Positions 9,787 to 17,775 of a stretch of DNA of 37,676 nt are shown piece by piece. How positions within the stretch are numbered: position 1 is the stretch's first letter; each line of letters starts with the position of its first letter. The notes under the pieces are model-generated. The model worked only from the letters and a program-made list of their open reading frames with translations. It did not search any database and had not been told where the DNA came from. The position numbers and the translations under genes are program-made. The stretch comes from Candidatus Cloacimonadota bacterium (GTDB lineage: Bacteria; Cloacimonadota; Cloacimonadia; Cloacimonadales; TCS61), in the NCBI GenBank assembly GCA_021734835.1, contig JAIPIH010000017.1, positions 1 through 37,676 on the forward strand, in the 5' to 3' direction.

Positions 9787-10890
9787 ATGTTTATTCCAAG
9801 TGCAAAATCTAAATCAAGTTTAATTATATTGATGCTCATCTCTATAATATTATTCATCTGGGTAGATCATTCCAGAGTTTTTGTCAGTGATAAATATTAT
9901 GAAGAGAAACTGGCGGCTGCAAAATTGATGCAGACTGCTGAATTAGCTATAAAAGAATATCGAAATGAAAAAGGTATTTATATTGATGAGGTTAATGATC
10001 CCAACCGGACTGCTATGATCGGAGATAAGTTGTCACCAATTATAACAGACCGTGGTGACCTTACCTCCAAACTTACTAGCTTGAATCCGAATTTTGCCGC
10101 CTTAATGGTGGATATGTTCAAAGAAGCAAATCTTCAAAAAGGTAATAAAGTTGCAATAAGCTGCACCGGATCCTTTCCGGCTTTGAATACTGCAGTTCTT
10201 AGTGCAGCAAAAGTATTGGAGCTTGAACCTGTGATCATAACTTCTGTGGGTGCTTCTATGTTTGGTGCCACCGATCCTGATTTCACTTGGTTGGATATGG
10301 AAGAATTCTTTATAGAGAAAGGCATATTCGAATATAAAAGTATTGCAGCATCTATTGGCGGTGGAAGAGATCTGGGTAGAGGATTAAGTAAACAAGGCCG
10401 CGATCTCATCTTAAAAAATATAGAAAAAAATAATGTAGAATTAGTTCATACAACAACTCTGGAACAAAACATCCAAAAGAAAATGGAACTATTTGATAGA
10501 GCCGGAAACAATGAAATAGCACTTTATGTGAATATCGGCGGCGGATTATCAAGTTTAGGGATCTCGTTGAATGGCAGGATGATAGATCCGGGGCTGCATA
10601 GATACATTTCTTTAACCAATACACCTTTAAAAGGAACAATGCTGCTTTATGCTGATAGAGGAATTCCGGTGATCCACCTTCTGGATATTACCAGATTAGC
10701 AGAAGAATCAGGTTTGCCGCTTGCTCCCGATCCGCTTCCTGAAGCCGGGTACGGAAGCATGTTTGAAAATGAAAGATATAATTTAACAAAAGCTACTATT
10801 GCCTTCATCCTTCTGGTTATCCTGATCTTAGTAGTGATCTTTTTTGATCATAATGAATTGAAACTCAAGGAAGATGAGATCAATGTGTAA
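9787..10890 (+). CDS. pgsW: Poly-gamma-glutamate system protein PgsW
   Basis: 367 aa. Strong AAGGAG site before the ATG, 8 nt after pgsC. One membrane segment lies at the N-terminus (about 12-28) and one at the C-terminus (about 337-356), with a large extracytoplasmic or cytoplasmic domain between them. Recognisable stretches are ISCTGSFPALNTAVLSAA and a glycine-rich SIGGGRDLGRGLS. This matches the family called poly-gamma-glutamate system protein, found next to pgsB-pgsC in some non-Bacillus lineages; its biochemical role is not established. No capA/pgsA gene is present in the window, so this protein may take over a function in polymer assembly or export. That last point is inference. Confidence 0.82.
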   Translation: MFIPSAKSKSSLIILMLISIILFIWVDHSRVFVSDKYYEEKLAAAKLMQTAELAIKEYRNEKGIYIDEVNDPNRTAMIGDKLSPIITDRGDLTSKLTSLNPNFAALMVDMFKEANLQKGNKVAISCTGSFPALNTAVLSAAKVLELEPVIITSVGASMFGATDPDFTWLDMEEFFIEKGIFEYKSIAASIGGGRDLGRGLSKQGRDLILKNIEKNNVELVHTTTLEQNIQKKMELFDRAGNNEIALYVNIGGGLSSLGISLNGRMIDPGLHRYISLTNTPLKGTMLLYADRGIPVIHLLDITRLAEESGLPLAPDPLPEAGYGSMFENERYNLTKATIAFILLVILILVVIFFDHNELKLKEDEINV

Positions 10891-11770
10891 TATGAAAAAA
10901 TTTATTATTCTCTGTTTATTATTGATCATTACGCTCTCGGCTTTTGCTGCTGAAATACGTTATAATACAAAAGCAACAGATTTTCTAATATCTAACCGCA
11001 AAAACAGCAAAATCTATAAGTATATCCTACTTAAACCGGCTGAGAGTATTACGGGAACGTTGATCAATATAGATACATTGGAAGTTTTCTCGAGAGTTGT
11101 ATTGAATTCTGATATTTCAGCCAATTATAAATATGATCTTACAATTGATAACGAAAAACTTAGTATTGATAAATCTGCCAAAGTAAGTAAAGCAAGTCGT
11201 GGTGTAAATGGCGAAGTAATAACAACATATAATAAATTCATAAAATCTGTAAATCAGGGGAAAATTACTTTTATTCTATCAAATATTTCTCATTATGACC
11301 TCATTTTTAAAATTTCAAGCGGAAATTTAGTAAGCTCAAATAAAGAGATCGATTATATTCGGTTTACCCCTAATTTCTATGGAAAAGAGAAAATTCTTTC
11401 TGTAAATCAAAAAGAATACACATATTATGCACCTAAATCGAATAAGATCCAGTTAACTTTAGAAGGTCCGATAATTCTTAAGATTATCAGCAGAATGATT
11501 TTTAATGCGAACTATGTGAACAATTCAGGTTATCGTTATCAAATATTTGATAACAGAGAATTGTTTGCGGAATTCTCTGAAAAAGCCTATAAATCAACAA
11601 GCAGCTGGCTAAAAAATGAACCTGATAATACTCCTTCTACCGGTGATGTGAATATTATAAAACTTGCAGCAGGGCTTCATCATATCACTATCGAGGATAA
11701 TGATGATAACAGAGATCTGATATTTAGATTTTACATTAATAAAAACGCGGTTGAGATAGATAAACAATGA
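10883..11770 (+). CDS. Exported protein of unknown function in the polyglutamate operon
   Basis: About 296 aa. Three in-frame ATGs are possible: 10874, 10883 and 10892. I chose 10883 because AAGGA lies about 11 nt upstream; 10892 gives the tidiest signal peptide (MKKFIILCLLLIITLSAFA). The mature part is rich in beta strands, Lys and Ser, has no Cys and no membrane segment, so a periplasmic location is likely. I do not recognise a family. The start overlaps the end of pgsW and the stop overlaps the next start (ATGA), so it is tightly coupled to both. By position it could link the inner-membrane synthase to the outer-membrane barrel encoded next. Confidence 0.8.
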   Translation: MCNMKKFIILCLLLIITLSAFAAEIRYNTKATDFLISNRKNSKIYKYILLKPAESITGTLINIDTLEVFSRVVLNSDISANYKYDLTIDNEKLSIDKSAKVSKASRGVNGEVITTYNKFIKSVNQGKITFILSNISHYDLIFKISSGNLVSSNKEIDYIRFTPNFYGKEKILSVNQKEYTYYAPKSNKIQLTLEGPIILKIISRMIFNANYVNNSGYRYQIFDNRELFAEFSEKAYKSTSSWLKNEPDNTPSTGDVNIIKLAAGLHHITIEDNDDNRDLIFRFYINKNAVEIDKQ

Positions 11771-12807
11771 AAAAAATTATAATCTTGTCCATTCTGATGA
11801 TTTCGGGCTCATTATTTGCAAAGAATGCTGTTTTTTCTACTAATATTTTTGTTGAAACTGCTTATGATAATAATATTCTAAAGCTTTCTTCAAATGATCT
11901 CGTCAGGTTTAAAAACGGCTATGACCCAGAAAAATTCTCCATAAAAACCTCTGATGATCTGATAACTTCCGCTAAAGTAAGGCTGGATTTAAAGCACTAT
12001 AAAATAGCCGGACATACACAGATCAATAGAATAGCACTCAAATACAACAAGTATTGGCAAAATGATTTTTTAGATTATCTCTATCTGCAATTTTCTCTGA
12101 AACAATATCTGAGTAAGAAATTTAATTTCGAGCTGGATTATTATTTTTATCCCAGAATGTTCGTAAATAAATATGACAGCGTTTTGGATGATGCAACTCA
12201 CTATCGCGATTTTTCTTACAGCAAAAATAGCTATATCGGTAAGATCAATTACAGCTATAGCTATAAATTTCAGATAAATTACAAATTCGAATATTCTCAA
12301 TTGTTTTATAATAAGTATTTTACTGAATATGACGCAGATAATATTTTGAATGAGATTGAAATTGGTGTGTTCCCTCTTGATAAACTGAGGATCTTTACCG
12401 CTTATTCTTACAAAATATCCCAGGCAAACGCAGCTAATGCCTTTGATGACTTGCAGTATGTTTCCCAAGTTAAAGATGCTAGTTACAAAGCCGATATGTT
12501 TGCTCTTTCTGCAGATTTCCCAAAGTTAGTCGTAATCTATGCCAAATTGCTTGATCTTAACTTAAAAGGAAAGTATGAGAGGTATTTTTATCAAACTGAT
12601 GATCAATTGGATATTTATCATTATGGTAGATATGATAAAGTTATAACACTTAGTTCAAAACTGGGTTTCGATCTGAAAAAAAATGTTTCACTTGATCTCT
12701 TTTATCAATATAGATTCAGAAATACAAGCTCTCCATTTTTACAAGTGGAAACTGATAAAACTTACAATGTTTCAGAAACCGGCTTAGCAATAAGATATTC
12801 TCTGTAA
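11767..12807 (+). CDS. Outer-membrane beta-barrel protein of the polyglutamate operon
   Basis: 346 aa. Signal peptide MKKIIILSILMISGSLFA, then alternating aromatic and polar residues across the whole length (for example LDYLYLQFSLKQYL and YIGKINYSYSYKFQINYKF), many Tyr, no Cys, and a C-terminal strand ending in a hydrophobic residue (IRYSL). This is the pattern of a transmembrane beta-barrel of roughly 14-18 strands. It starts at an ATGA overlap with the gene before and is the last gene of the run; no gene follows for 292 nt. Reasonable guess: a pore or anchor for poly-gamma-glutamate at the outer membrane. I do not recognise a named family, and a general porin-like barrel is possible. Confidence 0.8.
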   Translation: MKKIIILSILMISGSLFAKNAVFSTNIFVETAYDNNILKLSSNDLVRFKNGYDPEKFSIKTSDDLITSAKVRLDLKHYKIAGHTQINRIALKYNKYWQNDFLDYLYLQFSLKQYLSKKFNFELDYYFYPRMFVNKYDSVLDDATHYRDFSYSKNSYIGKINYSYSYKFQINYKFEYSQLFYNKYFTEYDADNILNEIEIGVFPLDKLRIFTAYSYKISQANAANAFDDLQYVSQVKDASYKADMFALSADFPKLVVIYAKLLDLNLKGKYERYFYQTDDQLDIYHYGRYDKVITLSSKLGFDLKKNVSLDLFYQYRFRNTSSPFLQVETDKTYNVSETGLAIRYSL

Positions 12808-13099
12808 TCTTTTCATGACTCTTTTTATAAAATGATCACCAAATTGTAATGAAAACGTTATTATAATAATTACATAACAATCCATATTGCTGCTTTAAAA
12901 CTGGGTAACTCCTTACTCCTAATATATTTAAACTTGAATAATAGTTACAATAAAATATTTCTTGTTTTGGATTTAAATATGCGTATATTATTAACTGTTA
13001 AGAAGCTGTGTAGGTTTTCTATTGACAAATAAAGTGTACCATAGCAAACTTATCAATGATAAAACTTTTTAACATATTCCTAATAATTGAGGAGGAAAT
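12808..13099 (+). promoter_or_regulatory. Intergenic region with candidate promoter for the next surface protein gene
   Basis: This 292-nt stretch is very AT-rich and has no gene. No clear hairpin plus T-run follows the beta-barrel gene. Possible promoter: TTGTTT at 12962-12967 with TATATT at 12984-12989 (16-nt spacer). TTGACA at 13022-13027 is a perfect -35 but lacks a good -10 at the right distance. A strong GAGGAGG ribosome site stands before the ATG at 13100. Confidence 0.3.
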
Positions 13100-15073
13100 A
13101 TGAGAAAATATTTATTACCACTTTTTATAATTATAGTCTTTATCCCGTTAGCATTTGCTGCTGTTCCTACTATTGATGCAGTTGGAGGTTCAAATACTGC
13201 CGGAGGAGGCACTGACACGCAAGATATTTCAGCTGGAGGAACAATTTACTTTCGTGCAGAGACATCTGATGTAGAAACCGGGCATTACCTATCTTCTGTT
13301 CATGATGGAACTGTATCAGGCTTCATATATCTCTATTTTTGGAGTCAGACACCTAATTCAGGTTATGCTGGATTTGTAGATCATTCTCAAGCGTCTATCG
13401 ACAATTTTGCGAACTCTTCAAATAACTATTGTACCTTTGATGTTATCTTACCGGGAGCAAGTTCAATACCTGTTAACACTACATATATAAGTTTTTATTT
13501 TGGTCTTATGCAAACTAATAATCCACCTCCGCCCTTTGCAAATGATTTTGGAGACGCGGAAGCTTCTTATTATGGGATTACTTCAGAGCCTACAGGATAT
13601 TATGGTTATATGAATTATGCTTCTGATACTACAACTTTAGCTCCAACTTTAGATCTACCGGAGGCTAATCAAATTATCCCACAAGATTTCACGGTTCAAT
13701 ATGATCAACCGGAAGCAGCTTATGCCGGCTCAGTAAAACTTACGATAACCAGAACGTCTGGATCTGCAGACTCCGGGTCACCACATATTTTGGAAATTAC
13801 CAGCGAAGCTGCCGGAACCGACAAGATATTACTGATCAAAGGTGCTAATATGCTTTCTGGTTCTGGAATTGAGGATATTGTAAGCGGAGGAAATTCTTTA
13901 GTTAATAATGCTGTTTATACAGTTAAAATTGAGTATCAGGATCTAGCTCAAAATGGAGTTGCCTTTGATTCAAATGCTGGTATTATTTATGAATTGGATT
14001 CTTATTTAGCCATAACAGGAGGAGATTATAATGCTGGTACCAGTTTCAGTCCAGGTTCCATCAATAATGCTTTCTTCCGTATTCAGATGCAACAAATAGG
14101 TAGTGGATTAGCTAAGATCCTCGATAAGATCAAATTTGATATAACAGGGTCTTTCCAAGCCTCAGATATTGATAATTTGAAGATCTGGAGGTCAACAGAC
14201 AGCAGTTTTAATTCAGGATCTGATGTACTACTGGTAACTGAGACAAATAATCTGGATCCATTTGAACCCGATTTTAATCCTGATGAAAATATTGGTACGA
14301 CTCCGATCTATTATTTTTTAACCGTAGACGTAACATCAACTGCTTCCGGTACAGACGAAATTGGGGCTTCGATTAACACGGCAGCTGACGTTACTGTTAA
14401 CTGTTCAGTTTCTGGCTCTTTCCCAATTTCCGGTTCTACACATCCCTTACCGGTGACATTAACCAGCTTTACAGTAGATCTTTCAAATCAACCAGTTATT
14501 AATTGGGTTACTGAGACAGAAACCAACAATGCTTATTGGAATATCTATAGAAGTATCTCACAAAACATAGGTCAGGCCATACAGATAAATGAAGATGATA
14601 TCATCCCGGGTCAAGGAACAGTAACAGAGCCCACCTATTATGTTTATACAGATGATTATCCCCTCACAGCAAATACAACCTACTGGTATTGGCTAGAATG
14701 TATTGATAATGCCGGCGAAGCTGCTTTATTGGGTCCCGTTTCATTATTTGTTCCGGAAGGAGGCGATAATGAGGGAACACCTGCAACTCCGGACGATTAT
14801 GGTCTGAAACAGAATTATCCCAATCCATTTAATCCAAGTACAAGTATAAATTTTGCACTGGAAGAGAATAGTCCGGTTAGACTCACAATTTACAACGTCA
14901 AAGGTGAGAAGGTCAAAACTGTATTCGAAGATTATGTTCCGGCTGATCTGGTTCAAACAGCCAATTGGGATGGTAGAGACGAAGCTGGTAAGAGTGTTGC
15001 TTCAGGCGTATATTTATATCGTCTGAGAACTAATAAAACAGTGTATTCAAAGAGAATGCTTTTACTGAAATAA
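13100..15073 (+). CDS. Secreted surface protein with C-terminal sorting domain
   Basis: 657 aa. Signal peptide (1-21, ending LAFAA). The middle is beta-rich and not assignable to one family: an N-terminal domain (25-185), an Ig/Big-like segment starting APTLDLPEANQ (about 185-305), and a domain with LKIWRSTDSSFNSGSDVLL (about 310-450). A fibronectin-like segment follows (about 453-555) that opens with LPVTLTSFTVD and contains WVTETETNNAYWNIYRS, common before sorting domains in this group. The C-terminal sorting domain starts NYPNPFNPSTSINF and ends SKRMLLLK. It stands alone between a promoter-bearing gap and a terminator, so it is probably a single-gene unit. Function unknown; adhesin or structural surface role is a guess. 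Confidence 0.85.
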   Translation: MRKYLLPLFIIIVFIPLAFAAVPTIDAVGGSNTAGGGTDTQDISAGGTIYFRAETSDVETGHYLSSVHDGTVSGFIYLYFWSQTPNSGYAGFVDHSQASIDNFANSSNNYCTFDVILPGASSIPVNTTYISFYFGLMQTNNPPPPFANDFGDAEASYYGITSEPTGYYGYMNYASDTTTLAPTLDLPEANQIIPQDFTVQYDQPEAAYAGSVKLTITRTSGSADSGSPHILEITSEAAGTDKILLIKGANMLSGSGIEDIVSGGNSLVNNAVYTVKIEYQDLAQNGVAFDSNAGIIYELDSYLAITGGDYNAGTSFSPGSINNAFFRIQMQQIGSGLAKILDKIKFDITGSFQASDIDNLKIWRSTDSSFNSGSDVLLVTETNNLDPFEPDFNPDENIGTTPIYYFLTVDVTSTASGTDEIGASINTAADVTVNCSVSGSFPISGSTHPLPVTLTSFTVDLSNQPVINWVTETETNNAYWNIYRSISQNIGQAIQINEDDIIPGQGTVTEPTYYVYTDDYPLTANTTYWYWLECIDNAGEAALLGPVSLFVPEGGDNEGTPATPDDYGLKQNYPNPFNPSTSINFALEENSPVRLTIYNVKGEKVKTVFEDYVPADLVQTANWDGRDEAGKSVASGVYLYRLRTNKTVYSKRMLLLK

Positions 15074-15088
15074 ATTTAACTGTAGATC

Positions 15089-15122
15089 AGCCCTGCCTTT
15101 TTTTAGGCGGGGCTTTTTTTTT
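15089..15122 (+). terminator. Rho-independent terminator of the surface protein gene
   Basis: AGCCCTGCCT (15089-15098) pairs with AGGCGGGGCT (15105-15114), 9 of 10 positions Watson-Crick and one G-T pair, over a T6 loop. A run of nine T follows directly. The run touches the stop codon of the convergent gene on the - strand, where the structure lacks a T-run and so should act mainly in the + direction. Confidence 0.92.
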
Positions 15123-16758
15123 ATAGAAATATAGGATTACCTTTTACAAAGATGACAATTTGTGCTTGAAGTGAATAAATCTTCTTGAACTCAGGCGACA
15201 GTGGTATAAAATAAATAATTCTTTTAATTTCATTTGAACTAAGTTCAATATTGCCTTGTTTCTTGAGTAATTGCAGTGCGACGTAACCTTTTTTCTTTGC
15301 TTTGAGATCTTGCTTACTTCTTAAAAATTGGGGATAATAATGTGATTTTGCCTGTTTGCACCAATCCCACTTTAAACAATCTTTAAAGAAATCCATTTTA
15401 TCAGAGAATTTACTATTGGCAAAATTTAGCAACTCAAATGCATTTTTCTGCCAATTCTTTGTGTTAAGATCATACTTTTTACTTGTTAAATAAGAGGCAA
15501 ATTCCCAATAGAGATCATAGGCAGATCCATGCAGTGGTATTAAATGGGATATCAAAGTATCAAAGTTATGCGAGTTTTTAAAAGTATTTAGCAACTTCTC
15601 AATCTGATGAAGCTTTATCAAATCTTGAAATGACAACCAATTATTTTGTAAAATGAGATAGGGATTTTGCGAAGTTGCAATCATCCTAAAATCATAAGTT
15701 TGCTCTGCCAATTCCGTACCGGGCAGTATCTTTAAAAACCCCAGCTGCATGTTATCAGCGCCTAGAGAGTAAATATCATTGAATGATTTTTTAAACTGTT
15801 TCAGTCCTTCAAATGGCAGGCCGGCTATCAGATCTACATGAATATTAATATTATTGAGGTTAATTAACTTTCGTATAGATACTGAAATTTTTGACCACGA
15901 ACTTCTTCTGTGGATACTTTCTAAAGTAGGAGGATTTGTAGATTGAATTCCTATCTCAAATTGAAAAAGGTCAGCTGGACAACTCTGTAAAATCTCGAAG
16001 TCTTCATCTTCTAACAATTCAGGGTGTATCTCAAAATGGAACTTAGTTGAAGGATTAAGATCGATCAGGAATTCCCAGATCGCACGGGAATGTTCTTTTT
16101 TTATGTTAAATGTACGATCTACGAATTTGATGATTCGAGGTTTGCGGGCGATAAGAAATTCTAATTCCTTTTTCACTAAAATAAGATCCCGAAATTCCTG
16201 TTTCTGATCCAATCTGGATGAAAGACAGTAACTGCAATTGAAAGAACAACCGCGACTGGATTCATAATACAGGTATTTATCCAGCAACTTTGGGAAATCA
16301 GTTTCGAGATAGGGGAAAGGTATTTTAGAAAAATGGGGATTTTTTCTTACCAGGATATTTTCATTGATTGTGCAATCATTTTCCAATAAATATCTAAATC
16401 CAGCTTCACCTGAGCCTCCTATCACAAAGTCAATTTGAGGATAATTTTTAAGCCATTCTTCAGCGTTATAGCTAACCTCCGGACCACCAAGAATAAGCTT
16501 AGTTTGAGGTAGTATCTTTTTGAGCTCTGAGATTAATGAAATAATTTTCTGTGTGTTCCAAATATAAACTGAGACAGCAATAATATCCGGTCTTTCTTTA
16601 ACGATCTTTTCCAAGATATTCAGATCAGGTTGATTGATGGAAAATTCAAGAATATCTGTTTCCAGGTCCAGATCTTGAATTGAGTTTCTGAGATAACGGA
16701 TTGCCAGATTGGAATGAGTATATCTGGCGTTAATACCAACAATATGTAGTTTTTTCAT
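15121..16758 (-). CDS. B12-binding radical SAM protein, DUF4080 type
   Basis: 545 aa. The N-terminal 130 residues are a cobalamin-binding Rossmann domain with NARYTHSNLAIRYL near 10 and LILGGPEVS near 88. The radical SAM core follows with C171, C175 and C178 (CSFNCSYC) holding the 4Fe-4S cluster, and later HVDLIAGLPFEG. The C-terminal 170 residues fit the DUF4080 extension. Relatives are annotated only as B12-binding radical SAM proteins; the substrate is unknown, methyl transfer being one possibility. It lies 12 nt after the nucleotidyltransferase gene, with which it seems to form an operon. It should need both cobalamin and Fe-S clusters, which the genes of 28400-37111 help supply. Confidence 0.85.
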   Translation of the reverse strand: MKKLHIVGINARYTHSNLAIRYLRNSIQDLDLETDILEFSINQPDLNILEKIVKERPDIIAVSVYIWNTQKIISLISELKKILPQTKLILGGPEVSYNAEEWLKNYPQIDFVIGGSGEAGFRYLLENDCTINENILVRKNPHFSKIPFPYLETDFPKLLDKYLYYESSRGCSFNCSYCLSSRLDQKQEFRDLILVKKELEFLIARKPRIIKFVDRTFNIKKEHSRAIWEFLIDLNPSTKFHFEIHPELLEDEDFEILQSCPADLFQFEIGIQSTNPPTLESIHRRSSWSKISVSIRKLINLNNINIHVDLIAGLPFEGLKQFKKSFNDIYSLGADNMQLGFLKILPGTELAEQTYDFRMIATSQNPYLILQNNWLSFQDLIKLHQIEKLLNTFKNSHNFDTLISHLIPLHGSAYDLYWEFASYLTSKKYDLNTKNWQKNAFELLNFANSKFSDKMDFFKDCLKWDWCKQAKSHYYPQFLRSKQDLKAKKKGYVALQLLKKQGNIELSSNEIKRIIYFIPLSPEFKKIYSLQAQIVIFVKGNPIFL

Positions 16759-16770
16759 TCTATTCCAAGA

Positions 16771-17484
16771 TTAAAGTGAAAACATCTCCTTGGCACGTTT
16801 GAGATCAGCAGGGAAATCTATTTCAATGCAAGGAATGTCGTCTGTCGGTTTAGCTAAGAGGATATTATCCTTTACAAGTAAATTTACAGCATATTCAAAA
16901 TAATTATTGGATTGTCCTTCATCAACGCCTTTTTGCAGGTAATATACAAACTCCTTGATAACTTCTTTATTAAATTTTCCAATACCGATAAATTCCCCGG
17001 CACATTGTTTTATAGGAATTTTCTTACCTATCTCTAAAATACGCATTTGATCATCTATGATCATCTTAACTTCTTCTTCAGCACAAGATTTTGTTTCTAA
17101 TAACAATTGGGAAAATTTTGATTGAGCAGAGATCTTTTTAAGTAAGCCACTCTGAAAAAGAACATCAGCATTGAAATAGATAAAGTCATCGTTCAGAAAG
17201 TCACTGGTCAACCATAAAGAATATAAAGTATTTGTTTTGTCATAGATAGGATTTTCGACAAATGTAACATTTTCCGATTTGATCAGCTCTAAAATATGTG
17301 ACTTGAGTTGTTCTTTTTTATACCCCAAAACGATTACATAGTCCCTGATCCCGACGTTAATACAGCTCTTCAGCTGATGATGGATTATGGAACTATTTCC
17401 AATTTTTATCATACTTTTGGGAAGTCCGCCGGATACTTCCTGAAGTCTTTTCCCCATACCGGCAGCTAAAATTACAGCTTTCAT
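16771..17484 (-). CDS. Sugar- or choline-phosphate nucleotidyltransferase (LicC-like)
   Basis: 237 aa, a full-length single-domain NTP-transferase. The signature LAAGMGKRL at residues 6-14 with PKSM near 23 binds the nucleotide, and the metal-binding aspartate is in YFNADVLF near 103. The stretch NPIYDKTNTLYSLWL resembles LicC and related CTP:phosphocholine or inositol-phosphate cytidylyltransferases. The exact substrate cannot be read from sequence. It has a good AGGAG site before the ATG and sits first in a two-gene operon with the radical SAM protein. A role in decorating a lipid or polysaccharide is likely. Confidence 0.8.
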   Translation of the reverse strand: MKAVILAAGMGKRLQEVSGGLPKSMIKIGNSSIIHHQLKSCINVGIRDYVIVLGYKKEQLKSHILELIKSENVTFVENPIYDKTNTLYSLWLTSDFLNDDFIYFNADVLFQSGLLKKISAQSKFSQLLLETKSCAEEEVKMIIDDQMRILEIGKKIPIKQCAGEFIGIGKFNKEVIKEFVYYLQKGVDEGQSNNYFEYAVNLLVKDNILLAKPTDDIPCIEIDFPADLKRAKEMFSL

Positions 17485-17508
17485 TAAATTTCTCCTAATT
17501 TTTTTCTT

Positions 17509-17537
17509 TTCTTATTTTAAACCAGACATTAAGTCAA
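17509..17537 (-). promoter_or_regulatory. Candidate promoter for the nucleotidyltransferase/radical SAM operon
   Basis: On the - strand TTGACT (17537-17532) is followed after 17 nt by TAAGAA (17514-17509), leaving a leader of about 20 nt that contains AGGAG. The -10 is a weak match, so confidence is low. The gap from 17485 to 17775 is a divergent promoter region without a gene. Confidence 0.35.
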
Positions 17538-17723
17538 TGATTTTTTCAGATGAAATATGATATCCCAGTAGATACTAATTTTCAATTATTCAGAATGGGT
17601 TTAAGTGACCTAGATAGGCGATCTTTATTAATTATATTAAATAAATTCAGCTTTTTATCATTGCGCTCTGTTGCATATACTCATAATAATCATTGATAAT
17701 CTGCAAATATCAAAAGCAGTTTC

Positions 17724-17751
17724 TTGACAACGAAAATGACCTTAGTAATAA
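17724..17751 (+). promoter_or_regulatory. Promoter of the hybrid kinase operon
   Basis: TTGACA (17724-17729) and TAATAA (17746-17751) are separated by 16 nt. The predicted start near 17758 gives a leader of about 18 nt containing AAAGGAG before the ATG at 17776. No operator-like dyad is obvious between promoter and gene. Confidence 0.6.
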
Positions 17752-17775
17752 ATGAAAACATGAAAGGAGCAGGTA

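Noticed and set aside
12808..13099. RNA gene, CRISPR or tRNA in the gaps of the window
   Set aside because: No cloverleaf, no regularly spaced direct repeats and no conserved RNA motif were seen in 12808-13099, 17485-17775 or 37112-37676; only the riboswitch gap holds a structured RNA.
13050..17700. TTATCAATGAT shared by the gaps before 13100 and before 17776
   Set aside because: Found once in each gap, in opposite orientation and at different distances from the promoters, in very AT-rich DNA. Chance is likely.
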